NCBI GenBank assembly: GCA_026645815.1
Contig: JAPKMR010000003.1
Coordinates: 62,001-126,000 of the forward strand
Source of the DNA: Anaerolineae bacterium
GTDB lineage: Bacteria > Chloroflexota > Anaerolineae > B4-G1 > SLSP01
Direction of reading: 5' to 3'
DNA: 64,000 nt
The notes beneath the pieces were generated by a model. That model saw only the letters and a program-made list of their open reading frames with translations, did not search any database and was not told the DNA's origin. This document shows, piece after piece, positions 32,505-41,495 of the stretch. Both the position numbers and the translations under genes were made by a program. Each line of letters opens with the position of its first letter. Positions within the stretch are counted from its first letter, which is position 1.

Positions 32505-33296
32505 TTACCTCCGCACCAAAGCTGTAATCTCGCCTGCGATTTCCTCAACCGATTTCGCAGTCACACTTACCGTGCGCCAACCTCGCTCAGCACAGAGAAT
32601 CCGCGCCGCGCGCAATTCTTCCATGACATCCTCGATCGCCGCATACGAAGCCCCCGCCGGCAAACCAGAAGCCCGGGCGCGCGTGCGCCGCAGGTCCAGA
32701 AGCCTTTCTGGTGACATCACCAGGCCCAATACTTTGGCGCTGGGCAATTCAAAGAGCGCGGCAGGGGGCGTAATCCCCGGTACCAGCGGGACATTGGCTA
32801 CAAACCATCCGTGATATGCCAGGTAAATGGATACCGGGGTCTTCATAGTGCGAGAAACGCCCACGAGGACAATTTCGGCTTGCGCCAATTCATTCACGCG
32901 CTGTCCATCGTCATGCTGCAAGGCAAATTCGACAGATTCAATCAGCCGGTTGCGCTCTGCAGTCAGCCTGGCATAAAGGCCCGGCTGTTGCTTGGGCGCC
33001 TTTTTCAAGCCGAAAGCCAGCCGATCGAGCATAGGCCCCATAAGGTCCATTGCATCCACATGATAGAGGCGCGCCTGGTCAAGCATGAGCAGGCGCAGAT
33101 CATCGGAAACCAATGTGTGAACGATCAAGCCTTGCCGCTGTGAGGCTTCCTCGACCACACTGCGCACTTGCGCAGCCGTCGTCACGTCAGCACGGCGCAG
33201 CAGCTGGACCTCTACACCCTCAAACTGTAGTAGTGCGGCACGAACTACCTGTTCAGCAGTCATGCCTGAGCCATCAGATACAATGAAAACCAGCAT
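32505..33296 (-). CDS. PEP synthase/PPDK regulatory protein (bifunctional kinase-phosphorylase)
   Basis: A 263-residue protein of the former DUF299 family that phosphorylates and dephosphorylates a threonine of PEP synthase or pyruvate phosphate dikinase. FIVSDGSGMTAEQV is the N-terminal signature, and GVSRTMKTPVSIYLA is the nucleotide-binding loop plus substrate region. Start at 33296 follows AAAGGAG by five bases. The target enzyme is not in this window. Being first gene of an operon with sufS and sufU is unusual and would link carbon flux to Fe-S supply. Confidence 0.92.
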   Translation of the reverse strand: MLVFIVSDGSGMTAEQVVRAALLQFEGVEVQLLRRADVTTAAQVRSVVEEASQRQGLIVHTLVSDDLRLLMLDQARLYHVDAMDLMGPMLDRLAFGLKKAPKQQPGLYARLTAERNRLIESVEFALQHDDGQRVNELAQAEIVLVGVSRTMKTPVSIYLAYHGWFVANVPLVPGITPPAALFELPSAKVLGLVMSPERLLDLRRTRARASGLPAGASYAAIEDVMEELRAARILCAERGWRTVSVTAKSVEEIAGEITALVRR

Positions 33297-33369
33297 CGGC
33301 ACTCCTTTGGTAACAGGAGCCCCTGCCTATAGTAAACCACGGGCAGAAGCAGTACCTCTTTTAGAAATA

Positions 33370-33397
33370 AGTATACCACAATCTTGTAAACGTTCAA
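33370..33397 (-). promoter_or_regulatory. Promoter of the PPDK-regulator/suf operon
   Basis: On the minus strand TTGAAC (33392-33397), a 16-base spacer and TATACT (33370-33375). The palindromic element B begins only 15 bases upstream of the -35 hexamer. Confidence 0.65.
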
Positions 33398-33411
33398 AGA
33401 GTATTGGAGGA

Positions 33412-33492
33412 GTGTTTTTGGGACGCGCTTCGCGCATCCCAAAAACACTTTTGTGTCAGACTAAGTTAGGCCACCGTGCTGCGTTTGAACGG
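33412..33492 (+). repeat. Palindromic dispersed element, copy B
   Basis: The core GTGTTTTTGGGACGCGC - TTC - GCGCATCCCAAAAACAC is a hairpin (one mismatch). The right arm CTTTTGTGTCAGACTAAG, AGGCC, CGTGCTGCGTTTGAACGG matches copy A closely. It lies between two divergent genes, and its right end supplies bases just ahead of the TATAAT at 33505. Confidence 0.75.
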
Positions 33493-33504
33493 AATCAAAC
33501 GTGG

Positions 33505-33510
33505 TATAAT
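33505..33510 (+). promoter_or_regulatory. -10 element for the VTT/asnS genes
   Basis: Perfect TATAAT. A -35 match is poor (TTTGAA or TTGAAC at 14-15 bases spacing), and these bases belong to the end of palindromic element B. Confidence 0.5.
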
Positions 33511-33577
33511 TCAAAGGTGCGTCTGCGCAGGGATCAAATACATCCCTAGCTCAGGAAGTTTTTTAAGGAGTGGTCTG

Positions 33578-34234
33578 ATGGGCTTAAGTGGATTGTTGGA
33601 CAAGATTGCCATCTGGGTTCAGGGGATCATCGAGGCATTAGGGTATGTAGGCTTGGGCCTCGTCATGTTTATCGAAAACATCTTCCCCCCCATACCCTCT
33701 GAAGCCGTCTTGCCCATGGCGGGCTGGCTTGCCTTTGAAAAGCGCGGCGGATTCACGCTATGGGGCATCACGCTGGTTGGAGTGCTTGGCTCCGTGGCAG
33801 GCGCCATGGTCTTCTATGCAGCAGGACACTGGTTTGGTGAGGAACGCGTGCGGTATCTGTTGCGTCGCTTTGGCAAGTGGCTGCTGCTCTCAGAAGCCGA
33901 TTTCGACACCGCGCTCGCCTGGTTCAACCGTTATGGAGAGCTGGTGATCTTCTTTGGACGAATGGTGCCGATCGTGCGCAGTCTGATTTCCGTGCCGGCA
34001 GGTCTCGCGAACATGAATATGGGACGGTTTACCATCTACACTGCCATCGGCACGGCGCTGTGGAGCTTTCTGCTAGCTTTGGCCGGTTTCATTCTGGGCC
34101 AAAACTGGCAACTGGTCATGGAATGGATTGGACGCTACGAAAAGATCGTGCTGGTTCTGGGAGTTGTAGCGGTGGTGGTCTTTGTGGTCAAGCGTCTGCA
34201 CGGACGACGCCACCAATCCCAGGAAGCCGGCTAA
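33578..34234 (+). CDS. DedA-family VTT-domain membrane protein
   Basis: Start at 33578 after AAGGAG; the ORF-track start is upstream in the repeat. The 218-residue protein shows the DedA pattern: [41 protein letters not shown], then [22 protein letters not shown]. Five to six membrane segments are expected. The family is tied to undecaprenyl phosphate or phospholipid transport. It is more DedA-like than the VTT protein at 30045-30791, so the two are not close duplicates. The asnS gene follows within 34 bases. Confidence 0.9.
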   Translation: MGLSGLLDKIAIWVQGIIEALGYVGLGLVMFIENIFPPIPSEAVLPMAGWLAFEKRGGFTLWGITLVGVLGSVAGAMVFYAAGHWFGEERVRYLLRRFGKWLLLSEADFDTALAWFNRYGELVIFFGRMVPIVRSLISVPAGLANMNMGRFTIYTAIGTALWSFLLALAGFILGQNWQLVMEWIGRYEKIVLVLGVVAVVVFVVKRLHGRRHQSQEAG

Positions 34235-34268
34235 AATAGAGAGGAACCCAAGAGAAGGAGGAACAAAG

Positions 34269-35612
34269 ATGGCACCCATTATCCGTGTAGAACAAATCGC
34301 AGATTATGTTGGTCAAGAGGTCACGCTTCGCGGGTGGGTGTATAATCGCACGCACAAGGGCAAACTTGTGTTTCTCCTGATCCGCGATGGCTATGGCTTC
34401 GTCCAGTGTGTAGCCTTCAGCAAGGATGTACCCGCCGAAGTCTTCGAAATGGCTGTGCATATTCCCCAGGAATCCTCGGTGCTGGTCACCGGAGTTGTGC
34501 GCGCCGATCCCCGCGCGCCCGGAGTTCCCGGAGGTTATGAAGTTGGCATTACCGGATTGGAGACAGTGCAAGCCGTGGCGGAAGACTATCCCATCGCACT
34601 CAAAGAACACGGTGTGGATTTTCTGCTCGATAATCGCCATCTCTGGATTCGCACCCAGAGTCAATGGGCTATCCTGCGCATACGCGCTACGGTGATTCGC
34701 GCCATCCGCGACTGGTTGGATGATCACGGTTTCACCAACATGGACACCCCCATCCTCACGCCCGCCGCCTGTGAAGGCACGACGACGCTCTTTGGGACGC
34801 CTTATTTCGATGAGGGTATCGCTTACCTTGCGCAAAGCGGGCAGCTCTACAACGAAGCCAACATCTTCGCCTTCAGCCGTGTCTATTGCTTTGGACCGAC
34901 TTTCCGCGCAGAGAAATCCAAGACCCGCCGCCACCTCACCGAATTCTGGATGGTAGAGCCGGAAATAGCCTTCTGCGATCTAGACGAGCTGATGGAAATC
35001 GAGGAGCAATTCATCTCCTACATCGTCCAGCGGGTGCTGAAAGAGCGCGGGCCGGAATTGCGGGTATTGGGACGCGACACGAGCGCCCTGGAGCGCATCA
35101 CGCCCCCCTTCCCGCGCATCTCCTACGACGAAGCCGCTGAACGGCTGGCGCAGCTGGCAGCTGAAGCCGAGGATCCGGAACAGAAGGCGTTACTCGCCTT
35201 CGAATGGGGCATGGACTTTGGCTCACCGCACGAGACCGCGCTGACGCAACAATTCGACAAACCGGTGTTTGTCTACGGTTATCCCACCAAGGTGAAGGCT
35301 TTCTATATGGAGCCTTGGCCCGGACGCCCGGAGGTTTGCAAGAGCGTGGACCTGCTGGCGCCAGAGGGCTATGGTGAGATCATTGGCGGTAGCGAACGTA
35401 TCTCAAGCCCTGAGGTGCTCCTGGAGCACATACACCGCGATAAATTGCCAGAGGAAGCTTTCCAGTGGTACATCGAGCTGCGCAAATTCGGGAGCGTGCC
35501 GCACAGTGGTTTTGGTTTGGGCCTCGAACGAACTGTCACCTGGATCTGCGGTATCGAGCACATTCGCGAGGCGATTGCCTTCCCACGAACAATCAAGCGC
35601 ATCTATCCGTAG
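34269..35612 (+). CDS. asnS: Asparaginyl-tRNA synthetase
   Basis: Class II synthetase of 447 residues starting at 34269 (AGGAGG upstream). An N-terminal OB-fold binds the anticodon ([24 protein letters not shown]). Motif 2 is visible as [25 protein letters not shown] and motif 3 as [15 protein letters not shown]. The asparagine-specific variant of the AsxRS family is supported by the [11 protein letters not shown] stretch and the overall bacterial AsnRS layout. It ends before a 19-bp bidirectional hairpin. Confidence 0.95.
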   Translation: MAPIIRVEQIADYVGQEVTLRGWVYNRTHKGKLVFLLIRDGYGFVQCVAFSKDVPAEVFEMAVHIPQESSVLVTGVVRADPRAPGVPGGYEVGITGLETVQAVAEDYPIALKEHGVDFLLDNRHLWIRTQSQWAILRIRATVIRAIRDWLDDHGFTNMDTPILTPAACEGTTTLFGTPYFDEGIAYLAQSGQLYNEANIFAFSRVYCFGPTFRAEKSKTRRHLTEFWMVEPEIAFCDLDELMEIEEQFISYIVQRVLKERGPELRVLGRDTSALERITPPFPRISYDEAAERLAQLAAEAEDPEQKALLAFEWGMDFGSPHETALTQQFDKPVFVYGYPTKVKAFYMEPWPGRPEVCKSVDLLAPEGYGEIIGGSERISSPEVLLEHIHRDKLPEEAFQWYIELRKFGSVPHSGFGLGLERTVTWICGIEHIREAIAFPRTIKRIYP

Positions 35613-35660
35613 CGCACATGTAGTGCGGGATGACGCCTGGAAATCACTAAATCAAAAGGC

Positions 35661-35706
35661 CAAAACTCTCTCTGCGGTAACAGAGTATACCGCAGAGAGA
35701 GTTTTG
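35661..35706. terminator. Bidirectional terminator between asnS and the propeller gene
   Basis: CAAAACTCTCTCTGCGGTA and its exact complement form a 19-bp stem with eight-base loop; the A/T-rich outer ends give T-runs on both strands. It lies between convergent genes and ends eight bases from the minus-strand stop. Confidence 0.85.
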
Positions 35707-35713
35707 CTGTGGA

Positions 35714-37312
35714 TTAGTGAGCCACCTTCATCACCAGGGGTAGATATATGGGTCTTACAGCTGGCGTCACCAACGCATAGCCATCTTGAGAACGCTCTGG
35801 AAGTCGCGAAATAGTTGCCACCACCCGTTGTTGCTCGACCTGGATTTGTTGCGAGTTAATCCCCGTAATCTCCCAGGCGCCCCCGCCTGACGCACCTGCC
35901 CGCAGCTCCAACTCAGCCACATCCGCGTTTTGGGGTAACGGCATGGGAAAGGTTGCGCGAACGGTGATTGGGATCTGAAACTCATAGCCAGGACGATGGA
36001 CTCCGAATTTGTACACTTTGAGCCAGAATCCCTGACCGGCAAAGTGATATTTGGGCAACGTGTTCGGACTCCAATCCGCGCAAAGGAGCGTCACCGTCTC
36101 AGTCACCGCATTTGGGGGGACCTCCACTTGAATAGGGCGACCATCCACACCTTCACAGGCTAATGTAGCACCAGTACTGGGACTTATCGGCGCAACCGAT
36201 GCCTCCGAACGCCCCAGAACCACGACCTGCCCCATCTCCCCGCCAGTTGATTTGTAAAGTGTAGCATAACCGAGATCGCTCACCGGATCCACCGCCACAT
36301 CCTCCGGCGAGTGCCCCACCGGCAGAAAAGTTTCGATGAGCAAAGTATCGCTCAGCACAGCTACCGTGCCAATATCCCCACGCCCGCCGACAACGTAGAT
36401 GTAACCGCTGCGCGGATTCACATCCACAGCGCGAGGGTCATTTCCCACCTGTGCCGTGGCGATAGGTACAGCTTGCGCATCCTGCAAAACGCTCAAGGAA
36501 CCGGCAATGCTATGAGAACCATTGTTCACCACATACACACGTCCATTTGCAGGGTTAACGGCAATATCACCAGGTGCTTCTCCAACATTCACTGTCCGTA
36601 TCACGGCCAGATTCTGGATGATGCTGACCGTATTGCTTGCGCTATTGGCAACATAGACATAGCCGTTCACAGGATTAACCGCTACTGCAACGGGGTTTTC
36701 CCCGACCGGAATAGTAGCAATGACGGAAGTTCCTGAGAGCACTGAAACAGTGCCTGATCTCAAATTGGCAACGTAGATGCGCCCGTTTGCCGGATTAGCT
36801 GCCAGAGCGTAAGGCTCAGTACCTACATTCACATATGTGACAGGCACGGTGCCATAGCCCTGGAATATGGCAACCTGATTGGCTTGGGGCAGAGCCACAT
36901 AGACATTTGAGGTGGTAGTAAGCACCACAGCAGCCCCAGAGACCTTGCCGCCTAACGAAACCATGCCGCGCAACGTCTTGCCTTCAAGAACGCGCACCGA
37001 TCCCTCGCCGATTTGAGTCACGTAGGCATAACCCCCTGGCTCAACAGCGATGTGGTTGGGACTGCCTCCGGAGAGTGTGGCAGTAATCTCCGTACCGGCA
37101 AAGACCCGGATCGCCCCCTGTAGATCCAACACATAAGCCAGTCCGCGCACGGAATCAACGCCGACCCGATAGGGGTGAGTATTAGCACCGGTGTCCTGGA
37201 TCGCCACAACATACGGCGGTGTGAGCGTCGAAGCCAAACCCACCGCATAAACAGTTGCCAACATGAGACATGTCAGCACCAACGCCAATATCAACATCCG
37301 ATAGCGTTTCAT
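35714..37312 (-). CDS. Secreted YVTN-type beta-propeller protein
   Basis: The start at 37312 follows GGAGG and opens a signal peptide (MKRYRMLILALVLTCLMLATVYAV). Repeats of about 45 residues with the pattern VAVNPVNGYVYVANSASNTVSII are typical of YVTN or NHL-like propellers; about seven are visible, enough for a closed propeller. A C-terminal beta domain (about residues 390-520) has LACEGVDGRPIQVEVPPNAV, similar to ZU5-like modules, and ends IYLPLVMKVAH. Cargo or ligand is unknown. The 532-residue protein is probably surface-exposed or released. Confidence 0.82.
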   Translation of the reverse strand: MKRYRMLILALVLTCLMLATVYAVGLASTLTPPYVVAIQDTGANTHPYRVGVDSVRGLAYVLDLQGAIRVFAGTEITATLSGGSPNHIAVEPGGYAYVTQIGEGSVRVLEGKTLRGMVSLGGKVSGAAVVLTTTSNVYVALPQANQVAIFQGYGTVPVTYVNVGTEPYALAANPANGRIYVANLRSGTVSVLSGTSVIATIPVGENPVAVAVNPVNGYVYVANSASNTVSIIQNLAVIRTVNVGEAPGDIAVNPANGRVYVVNNGSHSIAGSLSVLQDAQAVPIATAQVGNDPRAVDVNPRSGYIYVVGGRGDIGTVAVLSDTLLIETFLPVGHSPEDVAVDPVSDLGYATLYKSTGGEMGQVVVLGRSEASVAPISPSTGATLACEGVDGRPIQVEVPPNAVTETVTLLCADWSPNTLPKYHFAGQGFWLKVYKFGVHRPGYEFQIPITVRATFPMPLPQNADVAELELRAGASGGGAWEITGINSQQIQVEQQRVVATISRLPERSQDGYALVTPAVRPIYLPLVMKVAH

Positions 37313-37432
37313 GTTTGTAACCTCCTTATAAAACATGAAGGTTGAGGGCGAGATAACGAACAATCTCGGACGACCTCCTGCTAAGGTCGAAGATGCAAAA
37401 GAACAGAACCGCAAGCCATTCTTGAGAAGGCG

Positions 37433-38431
37433 TCAGGGCAAGAAGTGGCTATCTATCGCCTCTGCGTATTCCACACTCGCATTGAGCAGCTCATTCACCC
37501 GTAACCATTGCACCACATCCTCGAATTGTTCCCTTGTGGGCGCCGTCGCGCCGGGATAATCCGGCAATGCATAGGTTCCTAACATAGACGGTGGAACGAG
37601 ATTCTGCGAACTCAACATCCCATCCCAGCGCGTTTTGTCTCCATTGATCTGTGACGATGCTCGCTCGATTGCAGCAAGGAAGCCGCGGATTGCCTCTGGT
37701 TGCGCGGTTGTGACCTCCCGACGGAAAGCGAAAACGCTACAACTGAATTCCGGATGGCGTGTATCGTCGAGGATAACCCGCGCCCCCTGCTGAACCGCGA
37801 GCGAAGCCAATGGCTCAGGGAGCGTTGCTGCTGCGATTTGCCCAGCTTCCAATAACGCCAAACGGTCCGGGATCTTAGGTACTGCCAGCCCCACAACCTC
37901 TGTCACTGCCAGTCCTTCCGCAGTCAATAACCGCTCGGTGACGTATTCAATCACCGTACCCTGAGAGATGCCAATCTGCACACCGCGCAGCTGCGCAGGC
38001 TCTATGATATCGGTGTTGCCCGCAACCAGAATGCGGAATTGCGGTATCGCGGATGTCGCCTGCATGGCATAACGTACCCCCACCAAACGAGAACCTTCCC
38101 GATTGTACAAGGCCAATGCCACCAAATCATTGATCACCCCATCAAGCTGCCCAGCCTGAAGCAACTGGTCGCGTTCCGCAGCCGAAGCAACCGGCACAAG
38201 GGTCACTTGCACTCCAGCTTCGGCAAAATACCCCTCGCTCTCTGCAACGTAAAGCGGCAAAGCATCCAGGATAGGGAGCACACCGATGCGCAGGGTCATA
38301 GCTTCAGGTGTGCGATCAGTACAGCCTGATACCACTGGCGTCAATATCAACACCAACAAACTCAAGGGGATCATTAGCGTCCGCAAGAGCGAGACGCTCT
38401 CTAGTTTCCCGCCTTCCATTTCAATTCGCAC
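37433..38431 (-). CDS. ABC transporter substrate-binding lipoprotein, NMT1/ThiY-like
   Basis: A 332-residue protein with lipobox VVSGC after a hydrophobic signal, then the SsuA/NMT1 fold: LRIGVLPILDALPLYVAESEGYF, LDGVINDLVAL, GVQIGISQGTVIEYV and IPDRLALLEAGQIAAATLPEP. Such proteins capture nitrate, sulfonates or pyrimidine precursors; the ligand cannot be read here. No permease or ATPase gene is adjacent. GTG start with AAAGGA five bases ahead. It is 16 bases after the UbiA-family gene on the same strand. Confidence 0.85.
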   Translation of the reverse strand: MRIEMEGGKLESVSLLRTLMIPLSLLVLILTPVVSGCTDRTPEAMTLRIGVLPILDALPLYVAESEGYFAEAGVQVTLVPVASAAERDQLLQAGQLDGVINDLVALALYNREGSRLVGVRYAMQATSAIPQFRILVAGNTDIIEPAQLRGVQIGISQGTVIEYVTERLLTAEGLAVTEVVGLAVPKIPDRLALLEAGQIAAATLPEPLASLAVQQGARVILDDTRHPEFSCSVFAFRREVTTAQPEAIRGFLAAIERASSQINGDKTRWDGMLSSQNLVPPSMLGTYALPDYPGATAPTREQFEDVVQWLRVNELLNASVEYAEAIDSHFLP

Positions 38432-38447
38432 CTTGATCCTTTCGCCT

Positions 38448-39338
38448 TTACCCGTTCAACAGTGCGCCAAACACACCCAAGAAAAAAACAATACTAATAT
38501 AACCATTCATATTGAAAAACGCCATATTGACTCGCGAAAGGTCATCAGGTGCTACCAGGCGGTGTTCATACACCAAGAGAACGATGATGCCGCTCCATGC
38601 AAGCCAATAGAGCCAGGAAAGGCCCAACCCCCAACCCAACAACGCCAGAAATAGGACCACACCCACATGCGAGAAGCGCGCCCATCGCAATGCGGTAGCA
38701 ATCCCAAAGCGAGCAGGAATGGACTTCAAGTGTGCAGCGCGGTCGAAGTCCACATCCTGGCAGGCGTAGATGAGGTCAAAACCGCCAATCCATAGCGTTA
38801 CCGTTGCCAGCAAAACCCACGCGGGCCAATCGGTCGGCGTAAAAAGCGAACCGCGCACGGCAACCCAGGCGCCCATTGGCGCCAGCCCATCCGTGAAGCC
38901 GAGGATGAAATGTGACATCCATGTGAAACGTTTGGTATAGGAATATCCCAGAAGAAACACTAAAGCCCCGGGCAACAACAACAAGGGCAACGGGCCCAGG
39001 CGCCATGCTGCTACGACCAACAGCAAACCAGAGATTGCCGTGCCCAATGCTGCCGTCGAGACCGCTACTTTGCCGGTCACCAATGGACGTGCGGCTGTGC
39101 GCGGGTTGCGAGCATCCAGAACACGGTCTACCAGGCGGTTGAACCCCATCGCCATGGTTCGCGCTGCGCCCATCGCCACGGTAATCCAGAGAAACTCGGC
39201 CCAGGTAGGCCAATTAGAGGGATGTCCAGCCCAAGGTAACACCCTTGCAGCCAACAACATGCCCACATAGGCAAAAGGCAGCGCGAAAATTGTGTGCTCG
39301 AATTTGATGAGCCCCAGAAAATCCTTAATCCGTCGCAA
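38448..39338 (-). CDS. UbiA-family prenyltransferase
   Basis: An integral membrane enzyme of 296 residues with eight to nine helices. The two aspartate-rich motifs that hold magnesium and prenyl diphosphate are visible as NRLVDRVLDARNPRT and YACQDVDFDRAAHL. The overall sequence resembles the 4-hydroxybenzoate prenyltransferase branch, which in menaquinone makers using the futalosine route includes MqnP. No other quinone gene is present here. Start codon is TTG with AGGGAAG ahead. A minus-strand -10 (TATAAT, 39437-39442) with a TG extension lies upstream. Confidence 0.88.
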   Translation of the reverse strand: MRRIKDFLGLIKFEHTIFALPFAYVGMLLAARVLPWAGHPSNWPTWAEFLWITVAMGAARTMAMGFNRLVDRVLDARNPRTAARPLVTGKVAVSTAALGTAISGLLLVVAAWRLGPLPLLLLPGALVFLLGYSYTKRFTWMSHFILGFTDGLAPMGAWVAVRGSLFTPTDWPAWVLLATVTLWIGGFDLIYACQDVDFDRAAHLKSIPARFGIATALRWARFSHVGVVLFLALLGWGLGLSWLYWLAWSGIIVLLVYEHRLVAPDDLSRVNMAFFNMNGYISIVFFLGVFGALLNG

Positions 39339-39480
39339 CTCGCTTCCCTACGCTCCTGCAAGCTGGTTCAAAATAGTGGCGAAACTATATAGATCGTCTA
39401 TGCCTGCGTGCATCTGCATGATTGCCACACGAAGGTATTATACCAGCATAATCGCTCAGGTTTGCAGGAGCGTGAATCTC

Positions 39481-39642
39481 GGTTGCGTTTCAAAACGGGG
39501 GTAAAAATCTCAAGCGCCCCTACAGGGCGCAGAAGAAAATTGATTTTTGGCGGCGGGGCTTTGCCCCGCCGCCAAAAATCAATCAAAGAAAGACATTTAT
39601 ATGATAGTCGTCTTGCTTTTGTCCCAAAGTTGAAACGCACCC
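39481..39642 (-). repeat. MITE-like palindromic element with terminal inverted repeats, copy C
   Basis: A 162-base element. Ends are imperfect inverted repeats of about 27 bases (20 of 27 match): GGTTGCGTTTCAAAACGGGG at the left, and the complement of GGGTGCGTTTCAACTTTGGG at the right. The centre is a 20-bp hairpin with a GGCGGCGGGGC core (39540-39582), and a smaller stem GCGCCC/GGGCGC lies at 39514-39530. Read on the minus strand, its first 60 bases match the element at 47390. No target duplication was evident and no transposase is encoded. Confidence 0.75.
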
Positions 39643-39668
39643 TTCTGCAAACAGCAAACAGGCGAAGG

Positions 39669-39696
39669 TTGACGTCATTCTGTGATATGTTACAAT
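39669..39696 (+). promoter_or_regulatory. Promoter for the LysM surface protein
   Basis: TTGACG (39669-39674), 16-base spacer, TACAAT (39691-39696). Confidence 0.65.
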
Positions 39697-39815
39697 CTTC
39701 ATCTGAGTGTTAGCTTGAGATGTTACCTCGAAGAGCTGCGGAATTCATCCGCAAGCCGATGAGGGCAATCAAGTATCCATGATGACTGTTCAATTTTCAA
39801 AGGATGTGAAGTGCA

Positions 39816-41303
39816 ATGCAATTGAAACGTAGTTTTCTAATACTCTCCGTCCTGGTTCTGCTGGTGGGCGGACTTTATGTGACTTCAACACGCCAACCGG
39901 CAACGGCACAGGCGCAAAATCTCATTGTTAATCCCGGATTCGATATGCCTTATAACGACGGCGTAGCGAATGGTTGGGCTGCATGGTATGAAGATAGTGG
40001 CGATAAATGTAACACCAAACCCCCAGACTGGGATTTTGTTTGCCGCCCCGGCTGGAGCGAGGAAATGGACTACAATAGCCTGGGATTAACCCAGGGCGCA
40101 CCCTCGCAACATGTTGGTGTGCAATACATCACCTGGCACGGCGGCGTGTACCAGACCGTGAGTGTGCCGCCTGGGTCACAGGTGCGGTTCACCGTGATGG
40201 GCTACTCCCGCGCCGCGAATGAACAACCCCCCGCACCCTCATATACTGACTGGGCGCCACGCATGCAAGTGGGCATTGACCCCGAGGGCCGTGGTCAATG
40301 GTATACTGGCGTAGTTTGGAGCGGCGAGAACAATATCCGCGATAGCTGGCAGGCGCTGGCAATCGAAACTACTGCAGGAGCCAGCGGCAAGGTCACCGTT
40401 TTTGTGTCCAGCCAGTTCCGCCTGGTCGTGCCAGTAGCGCACATGGATTCCTGGTGGGATAACGCGCGGCTGGAAATTGTCGCCCCGGCAGTGCCCCCAA
40501 CCGCCACACCTGCGCCTACCTCAGCAGTGCCCCCAACGCCACGCTTCACCCCCACACCGCGCCCCGATGGCGCCGTGGTGCACATCGTGCAGTCTGGCGA
40601 TACGCTCTTCGGGATTGCGCTGCAATACAACGTCACGCTTGATGAGCTGCGCCGCCTCAACGCCGGAACGCTTGGCCAAAATGACCTGCTGCAGGTGGGG
40701 CAAGAGATTGTCATTTCTGGCGCGCCCATCACGCTGCCGACACCAACTCCCATCCCCACGGAAGCACCCCCCACCACAACGCCGGGTGAAACGCCTGCAG
40801 CACCTACCCAGTCTGCACCCGCTGGAGACATGGCGGGGCTGTGCGTGAGCGCCTACTACGATCGTAACGGCGATGGTTTCCAACAGCCGGAGTCCGAAGG
40901 CTTGCTGCCCAGCGCGGTCATTGCCCTGGTAGGTACAGCCGGCCCTGCGGGCACCTATACCACCGATGGCATCAGCGAACCCTACTGTTTTCAGAACCTT
41001 CAGCCGGGCAATTATGTGTTGCGACAAACACCCCCTGCGGGTTATCAGGCTGTCGGGCCTGGTGAGTGGGGAGTGATGCTCAGCGGGGGACAGGTATCGG
41101 CCCTGCAATTGGGCTATGCCAGAGCAGCAGAAGCCACGGGCGAGGCGCAACCCACAGCTCCCGCGTCAACCCCGACCGAAGAGGCTAGTGGAAGTGGACT
41201 GAGCAAAACGCTAAATACCATCGTCCGAATCAGCGGTATCATCGTTTTGCTATTGCTAATCAGCGTAGCCGCGTTATTCTTCCTATCCCGACGCGGGCGC
41301 TAA
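39816..41303 (+). CDS. Cell-surface LysM protein with C-terminal membrane anchor
   Basis: The 495-residue protein has a signal peptide (ending near ATAQAQ). A jelly-roll-like N-terminal domain follows (NLIVNPGFDMPYNDGVANGW, often carbohydrate binding), then a Pro/Thr linker and one LysM domain at about 248-295 (VHIVQSGDTLFGIALQYNV, LQVGQEIVI), which binds peptidoglycan-like glycans. After a second linker comes an SdrD-B-like domain (ISEPYCFQNLQPGNYVLRQTPP). A C-terminal membrane helix and basic tail SRRGR complete it. AAAGGA precedes the ATG. It is monocistronic: own promoter ahead and a terminator hairpin behind. Confidence 0.85.
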   Translation: MQLKRSFLILSVLVLLVGGLYVTSTRQPATAQAQNLIVNPGFDMPYNDGVANGWAAWYEDSGDKCNTKPPDWDFVCRPGWSEEMDYNSLGLTQGAPSQHVGVQYITWHGGVYQTVSVPPGSQVRFTVMGYSRAANEQPPAPSYTDWAPRMQVGIDPEGRGQWYTGVVWSGENNIRDSWQALAIETTAGASGKVTVFVSSQFRLVVPVAHMDSWWDNARLEIVAPAVPPTATPAPTSAVPPTPRFTPTPRPDGAVVHIVQSGDTLFGIALQYNVTLDELRRLNAGTLGQNDLLQVGQEIVISGAPITLPTPTPIPTEAPPTTTPGETPAAPTQSAPAGDMAGLCVSAYYDRNGDGFQQPESEGLLPSAVIALVGTAGPAGTYTTDGISEPYCFQNLQPGNYVLRQTPPAGYQAVGPGEWGVMLSGGQVSALQLGYARAAEATGEAQPTAPASTPTEEASGSGLSKTLNTIVRISGIIVLLLLISVAALFFLSRRGR

Positions 41304-41326
41304 CCACGTTATTGTTCAGCTCTCAG

Positions 41327-41357
41327 GAGCGCTGCGGTAAACGCGGCGCTCCTTTTG
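41327..41357 (+). terminator. Intrinsic terminator after the LysM protein gene
   Basis: GGAGCGC - GCGCTCC stem, extended inward by further pairs, directly followed by TTTT. Confidence 0.75.
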
Positions 41358-41391
41358 CGTTCAGTATTTTGCGTTTTTTGAGCTATTTTTT

Positions 41392-41418
41392 TGACTTTTT
41401 ATGTGAGTATGATAAGAT
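41392..41418 (+). promoter_or_regulatory. Probable promoter of the PIN/TRAM-cysS-rlmB genes
   Basis: TTGACT at 41392-41397 in a T-rich context, and TAAGAT at 41413-41418 with a short 15-base spacer. The leader would be about 135 bases and includes the hairpin at 41496-41523. Confidence 0.45.
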
Positions 41419-41495
41419 TAACTCTAGGCCGCAACAAACGCACTTATTTATTCGTTTATTTAGGTTCAGATAAGTAAGATGAACGCCAGATCCAC

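Larger units (their letters stand above)
39339..39815. other. Divergent intergenic region holding the most complete dispersed element
   Basis: These 477 bases contain the minus-strand extended -10 at 39437-39442, the element with terminal inverted repeats at 39481-39642, and the promoter of the LysM protein at 39669-39696. The leader after that promoter is about 115 bases long with no recognisable structure. Confidence 0.65.
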
